Shown: positions 22,940 through 34,951 of the stretch, piece after piece | Layout: each line of letters opens with the position of its first letter | Position numbering within the stretch: position 1 is the first letter of the stretch | NCBI RefSeq assembly: GCF_963576675.1 | Contig: NC_088913.1 | Location: 25,003,001 to 25,067,000 of the forward strand | Length of the DNA stretch: 64,000 nucleotides | Direction: 5' to 3' | Source of the DNA: Euphorbia lathyris | Lineage: Eukaryota; Streptophyta; Magnoliopsida; Malpighiales; Euphorbiaceae | Notes under the pieces: model-generated | The model's input: the letters and a program-made list of their open reading frames with translations, nothing else | Database searches by the model: none | What the model was told of the DNA's origin: nothing | Translations under genes and position numbers: made by a program

Positions 22940-23850
22940 CATCAAAACATAAGAATTTCTTGCAATTTTTGACACTTTTGTGTTTCCCGATTTTAGTTGT
23001 CCATGCATCTTCTATTTCTATCGGATTTTTTCAATTGAAGATATCGGTTTGAAAAAAAAGACAAATAAAAAAGAAAACACGAATAAGGTAGCGAGAGGTA
23101 TAGAACCTGGGTAACGGTGGAAATGGATCTGAAAGATGAAATTATAACAACTATTGTTTAATAAAAATAAAACAACAACACAATTGAGAACAAAAATAAC
23201 TACAACATATGAAAAAAATCGAATAATTACCTTGAGAAACGTAAGAATTTCTTCTAATTTTTGGCACTTTTGTGTTTCCTGATTTTAGTTGTCCATGCAT
23301 CTTCTACTTCTAACGGATTTCTTCAATTGGAGATATTGGTTTGACAAAAAAAAAAGACAAAGAAAAAAAGAAAACATGGATCAGGTAGCGAAATGTATAA
23401 AACCTGGGTAACAGCGGAAATGGATCTGAAAGGTGAAACTATAACAACTATTGTTTAATAAAAACAAAACAACACAATTGAGAACAAAATAACTATAACA
23501 TATGAAAAAAATCGAATAATTACCTTCCGAAACGTAAGAATTTCTTCTAATTTTTGGCACTTTTGTGTTTCCCGATTTTAGTTGTCCATGATCTTCTACT
23601 TCCACCAGATTTTTTTCAATTGGAGATATCAGTTTGAAAAAAAATAGACAAATAAAAAAGAAAACACGGATAGTAGCGAGAGGTATAAAACCTGGGTAAA
23701 AGCAGAAATGAATCTGAAAGATGAAACTATAACAACTATTGTTTAATAAAAATAAAACAACAACACAATTGAGAACAAAATAACTACAACATATGAAAAA
23801 AAATCGAATAATTACCTTCAGAAATATAATACTATCTATCATGACCAATA
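22940..23850 (-). repeat. three tandem copies of a ~290-bp unit in the Helitron
   Basis: Each unit has 'aagaatttcttctaatttttggcac', a run of 'agttgtccatgcatcttc', a 'cctgggtaac' word and 'acaactattgtttaataaaa'. The units begin near 22950, 23235 and 23530. The 155-codon reverse-strand frame here only reflects the repetition. Confidence 0.75.
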
Positions 23851-24683
23851 AATATAATGGTGGAATACAATCTAGCGTGCTTTATATAGAAGTTTATTTG
23901 TGACTTTTGGATTTCTTTTGCTTTTTGTTTTTTCATCTTTCCGTAACTCTTACTTTCTTTTATTATTTTAATTAATGGGCTAGTAATTATTTAATATATT
24001 ATAAATATAAATATGTTATTTTTAATTAATTAAATCTTTTTAATCTTGATTTTTTACTACGTTGACAACTCATCAAAAAAGCATCTAAAACACTTAATAA
24101 AAAATAAAACAACAACACAATTGAGAACAAAATAACTACAACATATGAAAAAAATCGAATAATTACCTTAAGAAATATAATACTATCTATCACGACCAAT
24201 GAATATAGTGGTGGAATACTATCTATCATGCTTTATATAGAAGTTTATTTGTGACTTTTGGATTTTTTTTTTTTTTGTTTTTTCATCTTTCCGTAACTCT
24301 TACTTTCTTTTATTATTTTAATTAATAGGCTAGTAATTGTTTAATATATTATAAATATAAATCTTTTTAATCTTGATTTTTTACTACGTTGACAACTCAT
24401 CAAAAAAGCCTCATTTCTCTCTGCTTCCGCTATTATATATAGTGGTGGAATACTATCTATCATGCTTTATATAAAAGTTTATTTGTGACTTTTGGATTTC
24501 TTTTGATTTTTGTTTTTTCATCTTTCTGTAATTCTTACTTTCTTTTATTATTTTAATTAATAGGCTAGTAATTGTTTAATATATTATAAATATAAATCTT
24601 TTTAATCTTGATTTTTTACTACGTTGACAACTCATCAAAAAAGCCTCATTTCTCTCTGCTTCCGCTATTATATATAGTATAGA
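23820..24683 (-). repeat. reiterated 5' terminus of the Helitron
   Basis: A block containing 'aatactatctatcatg', 'gaagtttatttgtgacttttgg' and 'ctacgttgacaactcatcaaaaaagc' occurs three times (from about 23825, 24180 and 24440). The last two copies end with 'cctcatttctctctgcttccgctattatatata', the true Helitron 5' end, so the terminus was duplicated internally. Confidence 0.75.
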
Positions 24684-24740
24684 TAGATGGGGAATAATAA
24701 TAAAAATAATGATTTGATTTTTTATTGTGTGTAGTTGAGT

Positions 24741-26393
24741 AGGGGTGTTCAAATATGGATGGGTTATTATAAGGGAAAATTACACAGAAATTCATCTTTG
24801 AAAAACTATTTACAACTATGTCAAATCATAATTTTGGATTATGTCAAACTAGTAAAATCAGTACTTTTAATATACTTTAAGGATTGGAATTTATAAATTA
24901 GAAGTCTAGAATATATTTTCTAGGGTTTATGATTTATGAATTGGCGTGTAGAATTTTTAAATTATAGTGTAAAATCATAATATATAGAAAATAATGACAT
25001 ATTAAGAATTAAGTTTGGTGATATGACTCAGTTGTAATTTTGTACTTAATTATGATATTCATGTATTATAACCCATCCATTCTCCACCCATCCAACCCAT
25101 GGAATATGCATAGATGGGTTATAGATGGGTTCCATGGGATGGATGGGTTACAAAAAAATTATGTGACTTATATGGACTGGGTTATAATAACCCAACTAAT
25201 TAACCCACCAACCCAACTTAAAGAAAAAAAATGAGAAAAAGCTTGAAAATATGAAAACGTCAAAATGGAAAATACATGAAAACCTAAAAAATGGAAAACA
25301 TGTGACAAACCGAAAAAGGTGAAAATAGAAAAAAACGTGAAAACGAAAACAAAACATATGAAATAGAAAAAACTAACGTGGAAAATGTAAAACAAAAAAG
25401 GATAATTTAAGTTTTTTTTTTATGTTTTTTTGCAATTCGGTTGGATTAATAATATATATATTAAAATCCAACCAAATCGAATCCAAAATATAATATATTT
25501 TAAGAAAAAAGCTTTAATTATATTTTATAAACTTACAACTAGAATAATTATTTTAATTTTATTACCCCAATACAGAAAATACAATACAATCTAGCCATTT
25601 ATATTATACAATCTAGTAATTTATATAACTTCAATATATTTTCAATATATTACGTTTCTAATTATCTCACAATTAGCTAGAGATGTTCTAGCTGTCTCAA
25701 TCTCTACCGTGGCTTCAGAGTCTGCTTTTAGTACATTATGTCGAATATTTGACCCTTTTCGAAGCTGTCTTTTTCCAACAGTTGTGGAATCTTTTATATG
25801 CGGTCAAAATTAGCTACGAAAAGAACCGATTCCCATTGACATTCGTTGTGCGATGGATGAAGTAGAAAAATGAAGAACTCGAGATAGGTAATAATTTATC
25901 CCATATTATTTATTTTTTATTTTTCATCATTGTTTTTGTTCGTTATTAATTTCTTTTGATTTTAATTACTTTTCAGAGTTCGAAAAGGCAAGATCACTTG
26001 TGGTCGTGGAACAAGATTCGTCGGTTGATTGATTTGGCTTTTAATTTTTTTTATATTTTTCATCGGTCTGTATTTCATATACTGATTTATTACCCTTTAA
26101 CTATGATTTTGAGATTTACTTATTATTATCATTATTATTATAAAAAAAAATCAGCAGCTTTAAAAAAAAAAATCAGCTCAATAAAAAACATGGAGTTGAA
26201 TTGTTAAGTATAATTCATGATAAATATACAATAACCCATCCAACCCATTATAACCCAACCCATCTAACCCACTTAAAAAATTCATACAACCTATCATAAC
26301 CCACTATAACCCAACCCATCTTAAAAAAAATTCCTTATATGGGTTGGGTTAAAATTATAGTATAACCCACCCAATCCAAGTTTGAACACCCCT
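24741..26393 (+). mobile_element. hAT transposon remnant
   Basis: The terminal inverted repeats AGGGGTGTTCAAA are at 24741-24753 and 26381-26393. Subterminal regions are rich in AACCCATCC/GGGTTA words. A transposase C-terminal fragment lies inside. The 8-bp target duplication expected for hAT elements is not visible in the flanks, so the ends may have been altered. Confidence 0.75.
25661..25873 (+). pseudogene. hAT transposase C-terminal dimerisation domain fragment
   Basis: The frame reads ARDVLAVSISTVASESAFST, then CRIFDPFRS, TVVESFICGQN, a TAG and LRKEPIPID. This is the conserved hATC dimerisation motif (S-T-V-A-S-E-S-A-F-S, then D-R-S). The TAG stands where hAT proteins usually have tryptophan. 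The catalytic N-terminal part is absent, so the copy cannot move itself. Confidence 0.85.
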
Positions 26394-26528
26394 CAGGCAT
26401 GTGATAATAAATTTAGGGGAGAAGCTTAAGATTAAGAGGTGGAGCAGATGATTAAGGAAGCTGATTTGGATGGAGATGGTGAAGTTAGTTATGATGAATG
26501 TATTAAAATGATGATGATCGTCGGCTAA
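26394..26528 (+). pseudogene. calmodulin-like fragment, last EF-hand
   Basis: Immediately after the hAT end the sequence resembles calmodulin RHVMTNLGEKL, has a one-base frameshift, then reads [20 protein letters not shown] and [10 protein letters not shown] before a stop at 26526. [12 protein letters not shown] is a complete EF-hand loop. The short pre-hAT sequence ending TTGAG could be the end of an intron plus the first exon bases. It is a calmodulin-family 3' end, now broken and split from its 5' part. Confidence 0.75.
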
Positions 26529-26918
26529 TTTAATCTTTAATTTTCTAAGTTATCTCTACAAATTAAGTGATGTTTGTTGTATTAATTAGGCAGGGAATTG
26601 ATAATTGTATTCTTTCATGTACCACTAAGTGAAAAGTCATAATTTCATTTCTTCAATTATGAATTGATATTAAATTGTATTCTTTCATGTACCAGAGAAG
26701 GATTAGGGCTAATTTGAGGTTTGTAGAGAGAGGAGTGGGAGAGAAATCGTAGAGAGATGAGTGAGAAAGAAGACGTAGAGAGAGAAATGAGAGAGAGGGG
26801 TTGAAGGAAGAAGATAAGGGTATTTTAGTAATTTTATAAGGAATAAGGCTATATTAGTCATTCTACCGTGAAAAATGCTGACGTGATATAGTTGACCAGC
26901 GTTGACCATCAAAAACCG
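26529..26918. other. AT-rich interval before the RLP pseudogene
   Basis: No gene is seen. 'attgtattctttcatgtacca' occurs twice (about 26605 and 26672), and a GAGAGA-rich stretch (26725-26810) produces a spurious reverse-strand frame. Confidence 0.4.
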
Positions 26919-27890
26919 GATTTTCGAGTGATTGTGCACTGAGAATGATGGATTTGAGTGGAAACAAGCTAGAGGGGACGATACCAAGGTCATTAGCCAA
27001 CTGTTCCAAGCTAGAGTCACTCCATCTCGAAGAAAATCAGATGACTGATTTCTTCCCTCATTGGTTAGGTGTTCTTCCAGAGCTTAAAGTGCTAATTCTA
27101 ATATCTAATGGCTTATTTGGTGAAATGGGGAAACAAGAAACCATCTTTCAGTTTCCAAAGTTGGAGATTCTTGATCTTTCTTACAACGATTTGACAGGAA
27201 AGTTGCCATCATAGTACTTCAACAATTGGATCGCCATGAAAAATGTGGATCGTAGCAGTACCTTGAAGTATATGCAAGCTGATATAAGTTTCCAAGCGCT
27301 TGGGTTCATGGTCGAACCATTTTAGCTACTCCATAACAATAATAAACAAAGGAAGTCGGTTATCATATGAGAGAATCCTTGAGATATTTACAACAATTAA
27401 CTTGTCAGGAAACATGTTTGAAGGAGAAATTCCGGAAGTGATTGGAAGCCTTACACAACTTCAATTACTCAATCTTTCCAACAACATTCTCATGGGTCAT
27501 ATTCCTTCGTCCTTGGGGAATTTGAAAAATCTGGAAGCTTTGGATCTTTCGCTAAATAAACTGTGAGAAATCCCAATTCAACTCGGGCAGCATAACTTCC
27601 TTTCGTCCTTTAATGTCTCCGACAATAACCTCACGGGACTAATACCAAAGGGAAACCAGTTCAACACTTTTGAAAATGATTCATTTTCAGGGAATTCAGG
27701 GCTTTGTGGGAATCCTTTATAAAAAAAAGATGTGAATCTAGACCATTACAACCTGAAAACACAAATAAAGATTCTGATAATGAATTTGAATTTGGTTGGA
27801 AGGTTGTGATTATAGGATATGCTTCTGTATTTGTGATAAGTTTAGTTATAGGGTGCAGAATAAACACTAAAAAGTATCAACAATCAGTGG
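26919..27890 (+). pseudogene. truncated duplicate of the RLP gene (3' third)
   Basis: It is nearly identical to 18501-19470 of the intact RLP gene. Lesions relative to that copy are a GAG-to-TAG stop at 27212, a 2-bp deletion near 27303, a 3-bp loss creating TGA at 27564, and an A-run insertion with a stop near 27719. The N-terminal two thirds and signal peptide are missing, and the last codons after 'aaaaagtatcaacaa' are replaced by unrelated sequence. It is in direct orientation, about 8.4 kb from its source. Confidence 0.95.
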
Positions 27891-28462
27891 CGAATCCAGG
27901 ATTTGAGGGAGCGGGCAAAATTCTATGTAAAAAAATTTTAGACAAAAAATGTAAAATTGTTCAATTTTTTGTGACGAAAAATGCAAAATCGTTCAATTGT
28001 CATGCATTATTTTTATGATTTTTTTTTATAAAAAACGTAAATTATAATGTTTCCGCCTCGTAATCATCCATTTCCGGTATTCTCGGGTTGTTACGCATCA
28101 AATATCCCTAACGTTTTGGATCAGGTGCAATTTTACCCCTAATGTTTGTAGCCAAAAGCAATTTTATCCATAACATTGATAAATTGGATCAATTTCAGAC
28201 ATTATTATAAAATACAGTCATTTTTTTCTTTATTTTGCACCAATTGCATATCAATTTTGTAATTTTGCAGCAATTTTACCTCTAACGTTGATAAATTGGA
28301 TCAATTTCAAACACTATTATTCATGACCGAGAAGACAGTTTGATGAATTATTTCTCAAATTGACCCAATACATTAGGGATAAAATTGTGCCATTTTAGAC
28401 GTTAGGGATAAAATTGCTCCTGGCCCAATACATTAGGAGTATTTGCACTTTAATCTTTATTT
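27886..28462. repeat. unclassified insertion(s) in the RLP pseudogene tail
   Basis: It starts CAGTGGCGAATCCAGGATTT, a phrase common at plant hAT-like MITE ends. A different repeat follows (about 28085-28455) with two copies of 'gataaattggatcaatttca' and the inverse 'aaattgacccaa'. Homology to the RLP 3' flank resumes at about 28463. Confidence 0.45.
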
Positions 28463-28506
28463 TTGGATTTAAAAATATGTGTCAAATATAGTTTGTATAT
28501 TTTAAA

Positions 28507-29006
28507 GGGTAAATTTCAAATAAAACTCATGTGGTTTCACTAATTTTCAGATAAAGGATTGTGGTTTACTTTTTGTCAAAACGAGGATTTAGGTTTTCAA
28601 CTTTAGCAAAATAATGACTTTTTTTATTGATGCTATTAAAATCACTATTGACGACTTCAAAAATAACATATTTTAAGAACTACTAATATTCTAAGGAACT
28701 TTAATTCTTCAACTTTTTTATTTTGAGATCATTTAGATGAAGTTTGGTAAAAAGAGAGAAAGTTAATTTTTAGAGAGAGAAAGTTCCAAAAAAGATGATT
28801 TTCGAAAATCGAAAATGTAGTTCCATAGAAAATATGACATTGAACAACTTTAATTTTTGAAAATTTTCATTTTAAGGTCGTTAAAGATAGTTTTAAAAGC
28901 ATTAATCCAAATGTGAAGTCTCAATCTTCGTTTTGACAAAAAGTAAACCACAGACCTTTATCTGAAAATTAGTGAAACCAAATCAGTTTTTATTTGAAAT
29001 TTACCC
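28507..29006. mobile_element. MULE-type MITE, second copy of the 15879 family
   Basis: It has the same GGGTAAATTTCAAATAAAA termini as 15879-16377. The 9-bp duplications TATTTTAAA are at 28498-28506 and 29007-29015. The intact RLP locus has the unoccupied site at about 19537-19545 (TATCTTAAA), which shows the insertion came after the duplication. Confidence 0.93.
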
Positions 29007-29530
29007 TATTTTAAATAAGTAATAATCTCTCTTTGCTTTCTTTGGTTTTCACTTATCTGAATGAAAATATTATATTTTTGGCATTCACTAATTGATAAGG
29101 CTAAATCGTAAATCTTATATTAACTTCTGATAAATTTATCCTCTCCTCCTCATATTGATAAATCTGAATCAGACTGTACAGCTATGATGAACAGATTAAT
29201 ATGGAACAAAGCCATGAAAATGAACGAACTTCTACGGGCAAGAACAAAGAGCTAATAACCAGATCAATGTGGACCAAACAGGAGCTTTTACGTTGATTTT
29301 AGGGGATGAGTGGACCAAACATGTAACATGTAACTTGACCAAACATGTATCTTAGACAAATTTGGTGGACCAAGCTTGACAATTCTTCCTGTCAAAACAT
29401 GACAATTCTTCATTTGTTTCTATCAATCTTTGTCTAAGATAGTGATATTAATTAATATATATATTTGACCTAGTCATGTATAAATTAAGTCACAAGTCTT
29501 CCTCTATAAACAAAACCCAAACTTTCTTTA

Positions 29531-30230
29531 GATAGCCTGTCAGATGACTGTTAAAAACCGTCGTTCCGCGAGAAATAAAATTGTCACGGGGCTCGCTGCC
29601 GTTTGGTGCACCTTCAGACGACGGTTAGGTTCTATCATGTGAAGGCACGACAAATGATATTAGCCTATATGTACCACCGTCACCTTTAATATCATCACAT
29701 GACATACTAATAATTAAAACCGTCAAGTTGACGTGTGGGAAATTGGCATATTGAATTTGAGATGACAGTTCGTATAATAATTTATGTCGTTCTAGCTTGT
29801 TTTAGATGACATAGGTCTTAATCAATCATGTCAATAGATTTATTTTCATATGACAGATTCGTTGATTTTAATGTATTTTTTTATTGTTGTTTAGATGACA
29901 TTTTTTAAAAATAAAATGTCACTTTTTGCATTCTTCTTCGTATGAATTTCTGGTTTTTACCCGATTAATGAAACATACTCAAACGAACATGAAATTCTGT
30001 ATATCAATGGTTTTAATTTTATTGAAGACCAATGCACATAATCTGTTTACATTTGTACACATAAATTTATGAATTAAAACTAAAAAAAATAACCAATACA
30101 TATCCAAATTCTGAAACAAATCGATCTTGATGTATCTCCATATCTTGGAGTCATTATTAGGCCTATAATCCCAAAGTCTTGATATCTGCAAAACCCAAAG
30201 CAGATCATTAATACACTAGCATCATTACAC
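29531..30230 (-). mobile_element. outer CACTA element, left part (terminus eroded)
   Basis: From 29541 the sequence is the inverse of the subterminal region of the inner copy (34040-34760), including 'ctgttaaaaaccgtcgttccgcg' and 'ggggctcgctgccg'. The terminal 17-18 bp with CACTA are missing or mutated. The boundary with duplicated RLP 3' flank is at about 29530. The element resumes after the inner insertion at 34777. Confidence 0.85.
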
Positions 30231-31208
30231 CACTATGCCATTTTTCCTTTCACATGACAGACATTTGTTTTCGTGTCGTCTGAATATTTTTCGTGACAGT
30301 ATTTTAACTGTATGTCATATGAAGGCGAAATAAAAAATGCGCTCGATTCTTAGATGACATTACGATTACAGAATCCTGTCATCCAAAGAAAACGTGTGTT
30401 TTTGTTAAATTTGATGCGCTCAACAGATGACACCTCTAATAAATGAATGTCATTGTATGCCGAAAATAAAAAAAAGCGGCAATGAAATTTCACTTACACG
30501 GTCATACCAAATTTTAGGCGCTCTGTATCGTTTGACTGAAATTTCAGCTGATATATAAACCCTCTCTCTAATCCCAAACCCCAGTTTAGGTTACGCAAGA
30601 GCTTCATCCCTCTCATCCCTCTCTATCTCCATGGTTGATTTGAACATGCAATCACTGGGTAAGCTCGAAACACGGTACTGGTAAGCCATATTTTCTTCGT
30701 TCCTAGATCTATTAGAGTATCATTGTTCCTTACTCTATCTTTTCCTCATCCGATTTACTTTTGTGTATGTCAATTTCAGCAGCTGGAATAAGGATCTTGT
30801 AATTTTCAGACCTATCGTTGAAAGGTTTAGATCTCTCGCTTAGCTACACTGATTTTATTGTATTTAATCCACTGATGAAAAGCTTGGGTCTTTATCTTTT
30901 TTAACCTAGGGCAATACAGTGCCTGATACAGTAGATGGTATGAACTCATCTAATTCCTTTTTATTTGAACATAATATTTGCAGGGATAGTAAGAATGCTT
31001 CACTACATGGAAAGGCTGACTGAAGAGATTGTCAATCGGTTCATGCCTTTAGCATATGGGAAGATTTCTTTAATTAATGAATATATATTCATGATATGTT
31101 GCTTTGAACTGATTGGTCATGCCTTTAGAAGTGATTGAGTATGTTTGATGTACTGTTTAGGAACCTAGAACTCATTGATTTAGAAAACTTACCTGATTTA
31201 GTATATAT

Positions 31209-31550
31209 TGTCACACCCGTCCCAAAACGGCATCGGGTATGAAGGGAAGACAAGATAACGGGCGTTCGTAAGTCGAAAGGCGAACCTATTTTGTAATAGA
31301 TAAAAATTTATTTAAACTACCTAAAATAGGTAGAACTACGTGGCTTTGATTCCCGGTTTAAAGATTAAAAGACGTTTGGGATACGTAGAAAGCTCGATAG
31401 AATTATCGAGTCCAAGCCAAATAATTAATAAAACTTTAGGTAGTCCAAATAAATTTTATCTGTAGAAAATCGGTTCGCCTTCTAGACTGTTAGAAGTTGG
31501 TTATCCTATTTTTTATTCATATCCGATGACGTTTTGGGTCGGGTGTGACA
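31209..31550. mobile_element. MITE inside the inner CACTA copy
   Basis: The inverted termini are TGTCACACCCGTCCCAAAAC (left) and TGTCACACCCGACCCAAAAC (right, reverse complement). They are flanked by TATATAT on both sides. The outer CACTA copy lacks this block at the matching place. Length 342 bp, non-coding. Confidence 0.85.
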
Positions 31551-33167
31551 TATATATTATTATGTGGGTTTGAACTGAACGATTACATATATGTATGCTG
31601 TTGTGGGTGATGATGAAATGATTGTTATGAACTGATTGGTTAGATATAACTATTTAGGAAGCTAGGACTCATAGAGTTTATGTATGAATGATCATTAAGC
31701 ATGTGGCTGATTAGGCATACTCTAAAGCTTTGAATGTTCATTGTGATTGGCAATACTCTTACACCTATGAGTTATACTGCTAGAAGTGATCGAGTATGTG
31801 TATGTGTATGTGTATGAAACATGTTTATGTTTGATGTTCTGTTGATGTTTATGTTTGATGTTCTGTATGAGTATGTGTACGATTGTTCATTTGGGCATGT
31901 AGCTTATTAATCATGCATCAAGTATTAGAGGAACATTGTAAAAAGGTCATTGAGCATGTATGAAGCATGTATTAAAGGGTAAATTTAGGCTAATTGCATG
32001 TACTGATATGGCTTGCAAATGATAAGATATATCACCATACTCCTTTTTATTTGAACATGACCTATGATGATAAGTAAGGAATAAGTTGTCTTGAATAAGT
32101 AAGGAATAGACATGCACGAATAAGTTGTCTACTTGTTATAGCATGTTCACTTGAATATACATATGTCTACTTGAATAAGCTGTCTACTTGTTATAGCATG
32201 TTAGGCATACTCTTAAAGCTGAAAATGTTATGAACTCAACTGACTCATTTTTATTTGAACATGAGTTATGCTGATAAGTAAGGATTCTGAATGCAATTCG
32301 TTTATGAAGCATGTATGAAGCATGTATTAAAGGGTAAATTTAGGCTAATTGCATGTACTGATATGGCTTGAAAATGATAAGATATATTTTGATTAGATAG
32401 AATATACATATACATACAAACTGAATAACAAGCTCTACATAAAGGGTTATATATGTGCATTGGCCATACTCTTACTATGTTCCTTTCCACTCGGTTTGAT
32501 ATTGTAACAACAACATTGAACATGGTGATAGGTTAATGATGCATTCAGCACAAACAGAGTCCTTTGTTTTGACAGCATCATAAACCTCATTACAAAGTTC
32601 AGAGTACCACGAGTACAACCCAAGTGGAAGGAGCATTGTAAAAGGGTCAGTTTAGTCTACTTGTACATACATACGAACTGAATAGCAAAACTCTATGTTA
32701 TATTACAAAAGGGGGGGTGAGTGTTGCCTTTCGGTTGTAATTGACAGTCCAGAGTTCCTTAGCTGTTTTGACTAGTGAAAGGAAATTTGGAATTTGAATG
32801 AGAACCACATTTGGATATCACATTGCCTTTCGATTCTCCTTTCACTTAGCCAAGACAGCTTAGGAGATTTGAACACCCTCATATTCAGCACAAACAGAGT
32901 CCCTTATGGTGATAGCATCATAACCCTCATTACCAAGTTCAGAGTACAACGAGTACAACCCAAGTGGAAGGAGCAAAAGGGTCAGTTTAGGAGCACAAAG
33001 ATCTATGTTATATTACAAAAGGGGGGGAATTAAAGGTCCAAATCTCCTTAACTATTTTGAGTGGAGAAAGGAAATTTCGAATTGGAATGAGAACCACATT
33101 TGGAGCTCGCATTGCCTTTCGATTCTCCTATCCCTCACTCAAGATAGTTTAGGAGATTTGGACACCC

Positions 33168-33843
33168 TCATATCCACTTTGCATACTCCTCAGTCAATAT
33201 CCGGGCGAGCCCCTCATACTCTTCCCTGTTACTACGGTATTGCTCAGCAATTGCTTCTTGCCTAGGATATGGCTCCTCACTGTGGGGCTGTAGAAGTAGA
33301 TCATATAGGTGCCACAGACACTACAAAATGCATAGAAAAATTAGAACAAAAATATGATGTTGTATGTTTATCATATGAAATAGATAAATGGTTGCATTAT
33401 ACCGTGGCAGTGGAAAAACGATGGTTATTAAGGATACGGGGAAGATGAATCAACCCTTGAAGAGCCACGTTAGGATAATATATCCTATTCTAGAAGAAAA
33501 ACTGAGAATAAGAGGGAGATTTATTAGTGTATGTTTCATGTAGGTGATAATATCTTACTGATCTGAGTTAATATTTACTCTTGCAGGACTGTTTGGGAAA
33601 TCCAGAGGGTAGCTGATTCTGATTTCAAATACACCCCTTTCATATGGGGTGTATTGGGGGCCTTTCATTCTGATCGACCATTTGAAGAAGTTACCATTGA
33701 GAGGACATGTACGTTATCATCCAAGAAGAATCATTAGAAATACACAGAAGAAACCAAGAAGAGTACAGAACAACTATGGATTGACATTACATACCATCAA
33801 TGGCCAGAAGCCACTCTGGGTTCTCCATGTACAATTTCTCCAA
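33168..33843 (-). pseudogene. E2-like (UEV-like) gene in the inner CACTA copy, disabled
   Basis: Exon-like blocks on the minus strand are about 33843-33795, 33706-33579 (128 bp), 33501-33403 (99 bp) and 33320-33168 (153 bp), the same lengths as the intact copy in the outer element. Visible are NPEWLLAIDG, NFFKWSIRMKGPQYTPYERG, IYYPNVALQG and AEQYRSNREEYEGLARILTE. The third block has a TAG near its start and the AG acceptor before the second block is lost. The position of the catalytic cysteine is histidine (GLIHLPRI). Confidence 0.8.
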
Positions 33844-34843
33844 GTCAACAATTATCTCTTATGGCGTTTCAACAAGGGGATCCTTTGTTACAGCGTAAGT
33901 TTTCTGGTTGTTGAAGGCATGGATTCTGAACATTTATGATGCATATATTTATAGTGATATGATTGTGGTAAGTGAAAGGCCATGAAAGGGGAAGGGTCTA
34001 CGTAATTACTACTGAGTTTAGGGATGTGTGTAATATTAATGACTTGCTTGGCTTTTTGCAGATACCAAGACCTTTGGGATTATAGGCCTAATTATTACTC
34101 CAAGATATGGATTGACGTTATGGAAGATTGGTTATTTTTTTTTGTGTTTTAATTCAGAAATGTATTGGTTATTCAAGATATGGATTGACGTTATAGGCAC
34201 AAATGTAAACATATTATGAGTATTGGTCTCCAATAAAATTAAAACCATTGATATACAGAATTTCATCTTCATATTTTAGAATGTTTCTGTATTCAGGTAT
34301 AAAAACCAGAAATTCAAACGAAGAAGAAGGCATAAAGTGACATTTTAATTTTTAAAAATGTCATCTAAACAGCAACAAAAAGACATTAAAATAAACGTAT
34401 CCGTCATATGAAAAAAAATCCTTTGACATGATTGATTAAGACATGTACCATCTAAACAGGCTATAACGGTAGAAATTATTATATGAACTGTCATCTCAAA
34501 TTAAATATGCCCATTTCCCACACGCTAACCTGACGGTTTTAATTGTTAGAATGTCATGTGATGACATTAAAGGTGACAGCAGTAATAAATAAGCTGCATC
34601 GTAACAAGGGTAAGACAATATTAAGAAAATAGGTTGATGTCATGTGTGATGACGAAACATGACAGAACCTGACTGTCGTCTGAAGGTGCAATAGACGGCA
34701 GCGAGCCCTGTGACAGATTTATATCTCGCGGGACGACAGTTTTTAACCGTCATCTGAAGAGGGTTTTGGCATAGTGCACAAAACCCTAAACGCACTAAGG
34801 ACCCTTCCCCTTTCATGACCTTTCACTTAGCCACTATCATACC

Positions 34844-34853
34844 AGTATAAATA
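34844..34853 (+). promoter_or_regulatory. TATA box before the E2-like gene
   Basis: GTATAAATAATA lies about 100 bp before the ATG at 34952, and no other ATG intervenes. The inner copy has CTATAAATATATG at the matching place. Confidence 0.55.
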
Positions 34854-34951
34854 ATAAGCATTTCAATAATTCAGTATCCATACATTCAACCCAGAACTTA
34901 CATTGTATACTTGCTCCCCTTGCGAGTGTTCAGGAACAGGTAATTTCTGAC

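Larger units (their letters stand above)
20893..24683 (-). mobile_element. Helitron, minus strand, non-autonomous
   Basis: On the minus strand the element starts TCTATACTATATATAATAG next to an A. It ends with an imperfect hairpin (TCGTGCATCGTACGGG), a short T-rich stretch and CTAG followed by T. These are the Helitron rules: TC start, hairpin near the end, CTRR end, insertion between A and T, no target duplication. It is 3.8 kb and AT-rich, and no Rep/helicase coding sequence is seen. Internal repeats are listed separately. Confidence 0.75.
30231..34776 (+). mobile_element. inner CACTA element, complete ends, 4.5 kb
   Basis: The left end is CACTATGCCATTTTTCC and the right end GAGGGTTTTGGCATAGTG; the outermost 10 bp are exact inverted repeats. 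The 3-bp target duplication CAC is at 30228-30230 and 34777-34779. It sits in the outer copy in opposite orientation. It carries no transposase. It contains an E2-like pseudogene (minus), a TATA box with a short leader (about 30553-30640) in the plus direction that may be a captured 5' gene end, and many internal repeats. Non-autonomous. Confidence 0.93.

Noticed and set aside
23381..23848. 155-codon reverse-strand frame in the Helitron
   Set aside because: It spans tandem ~290-bp repeats and repeats itself; no domain is seen.
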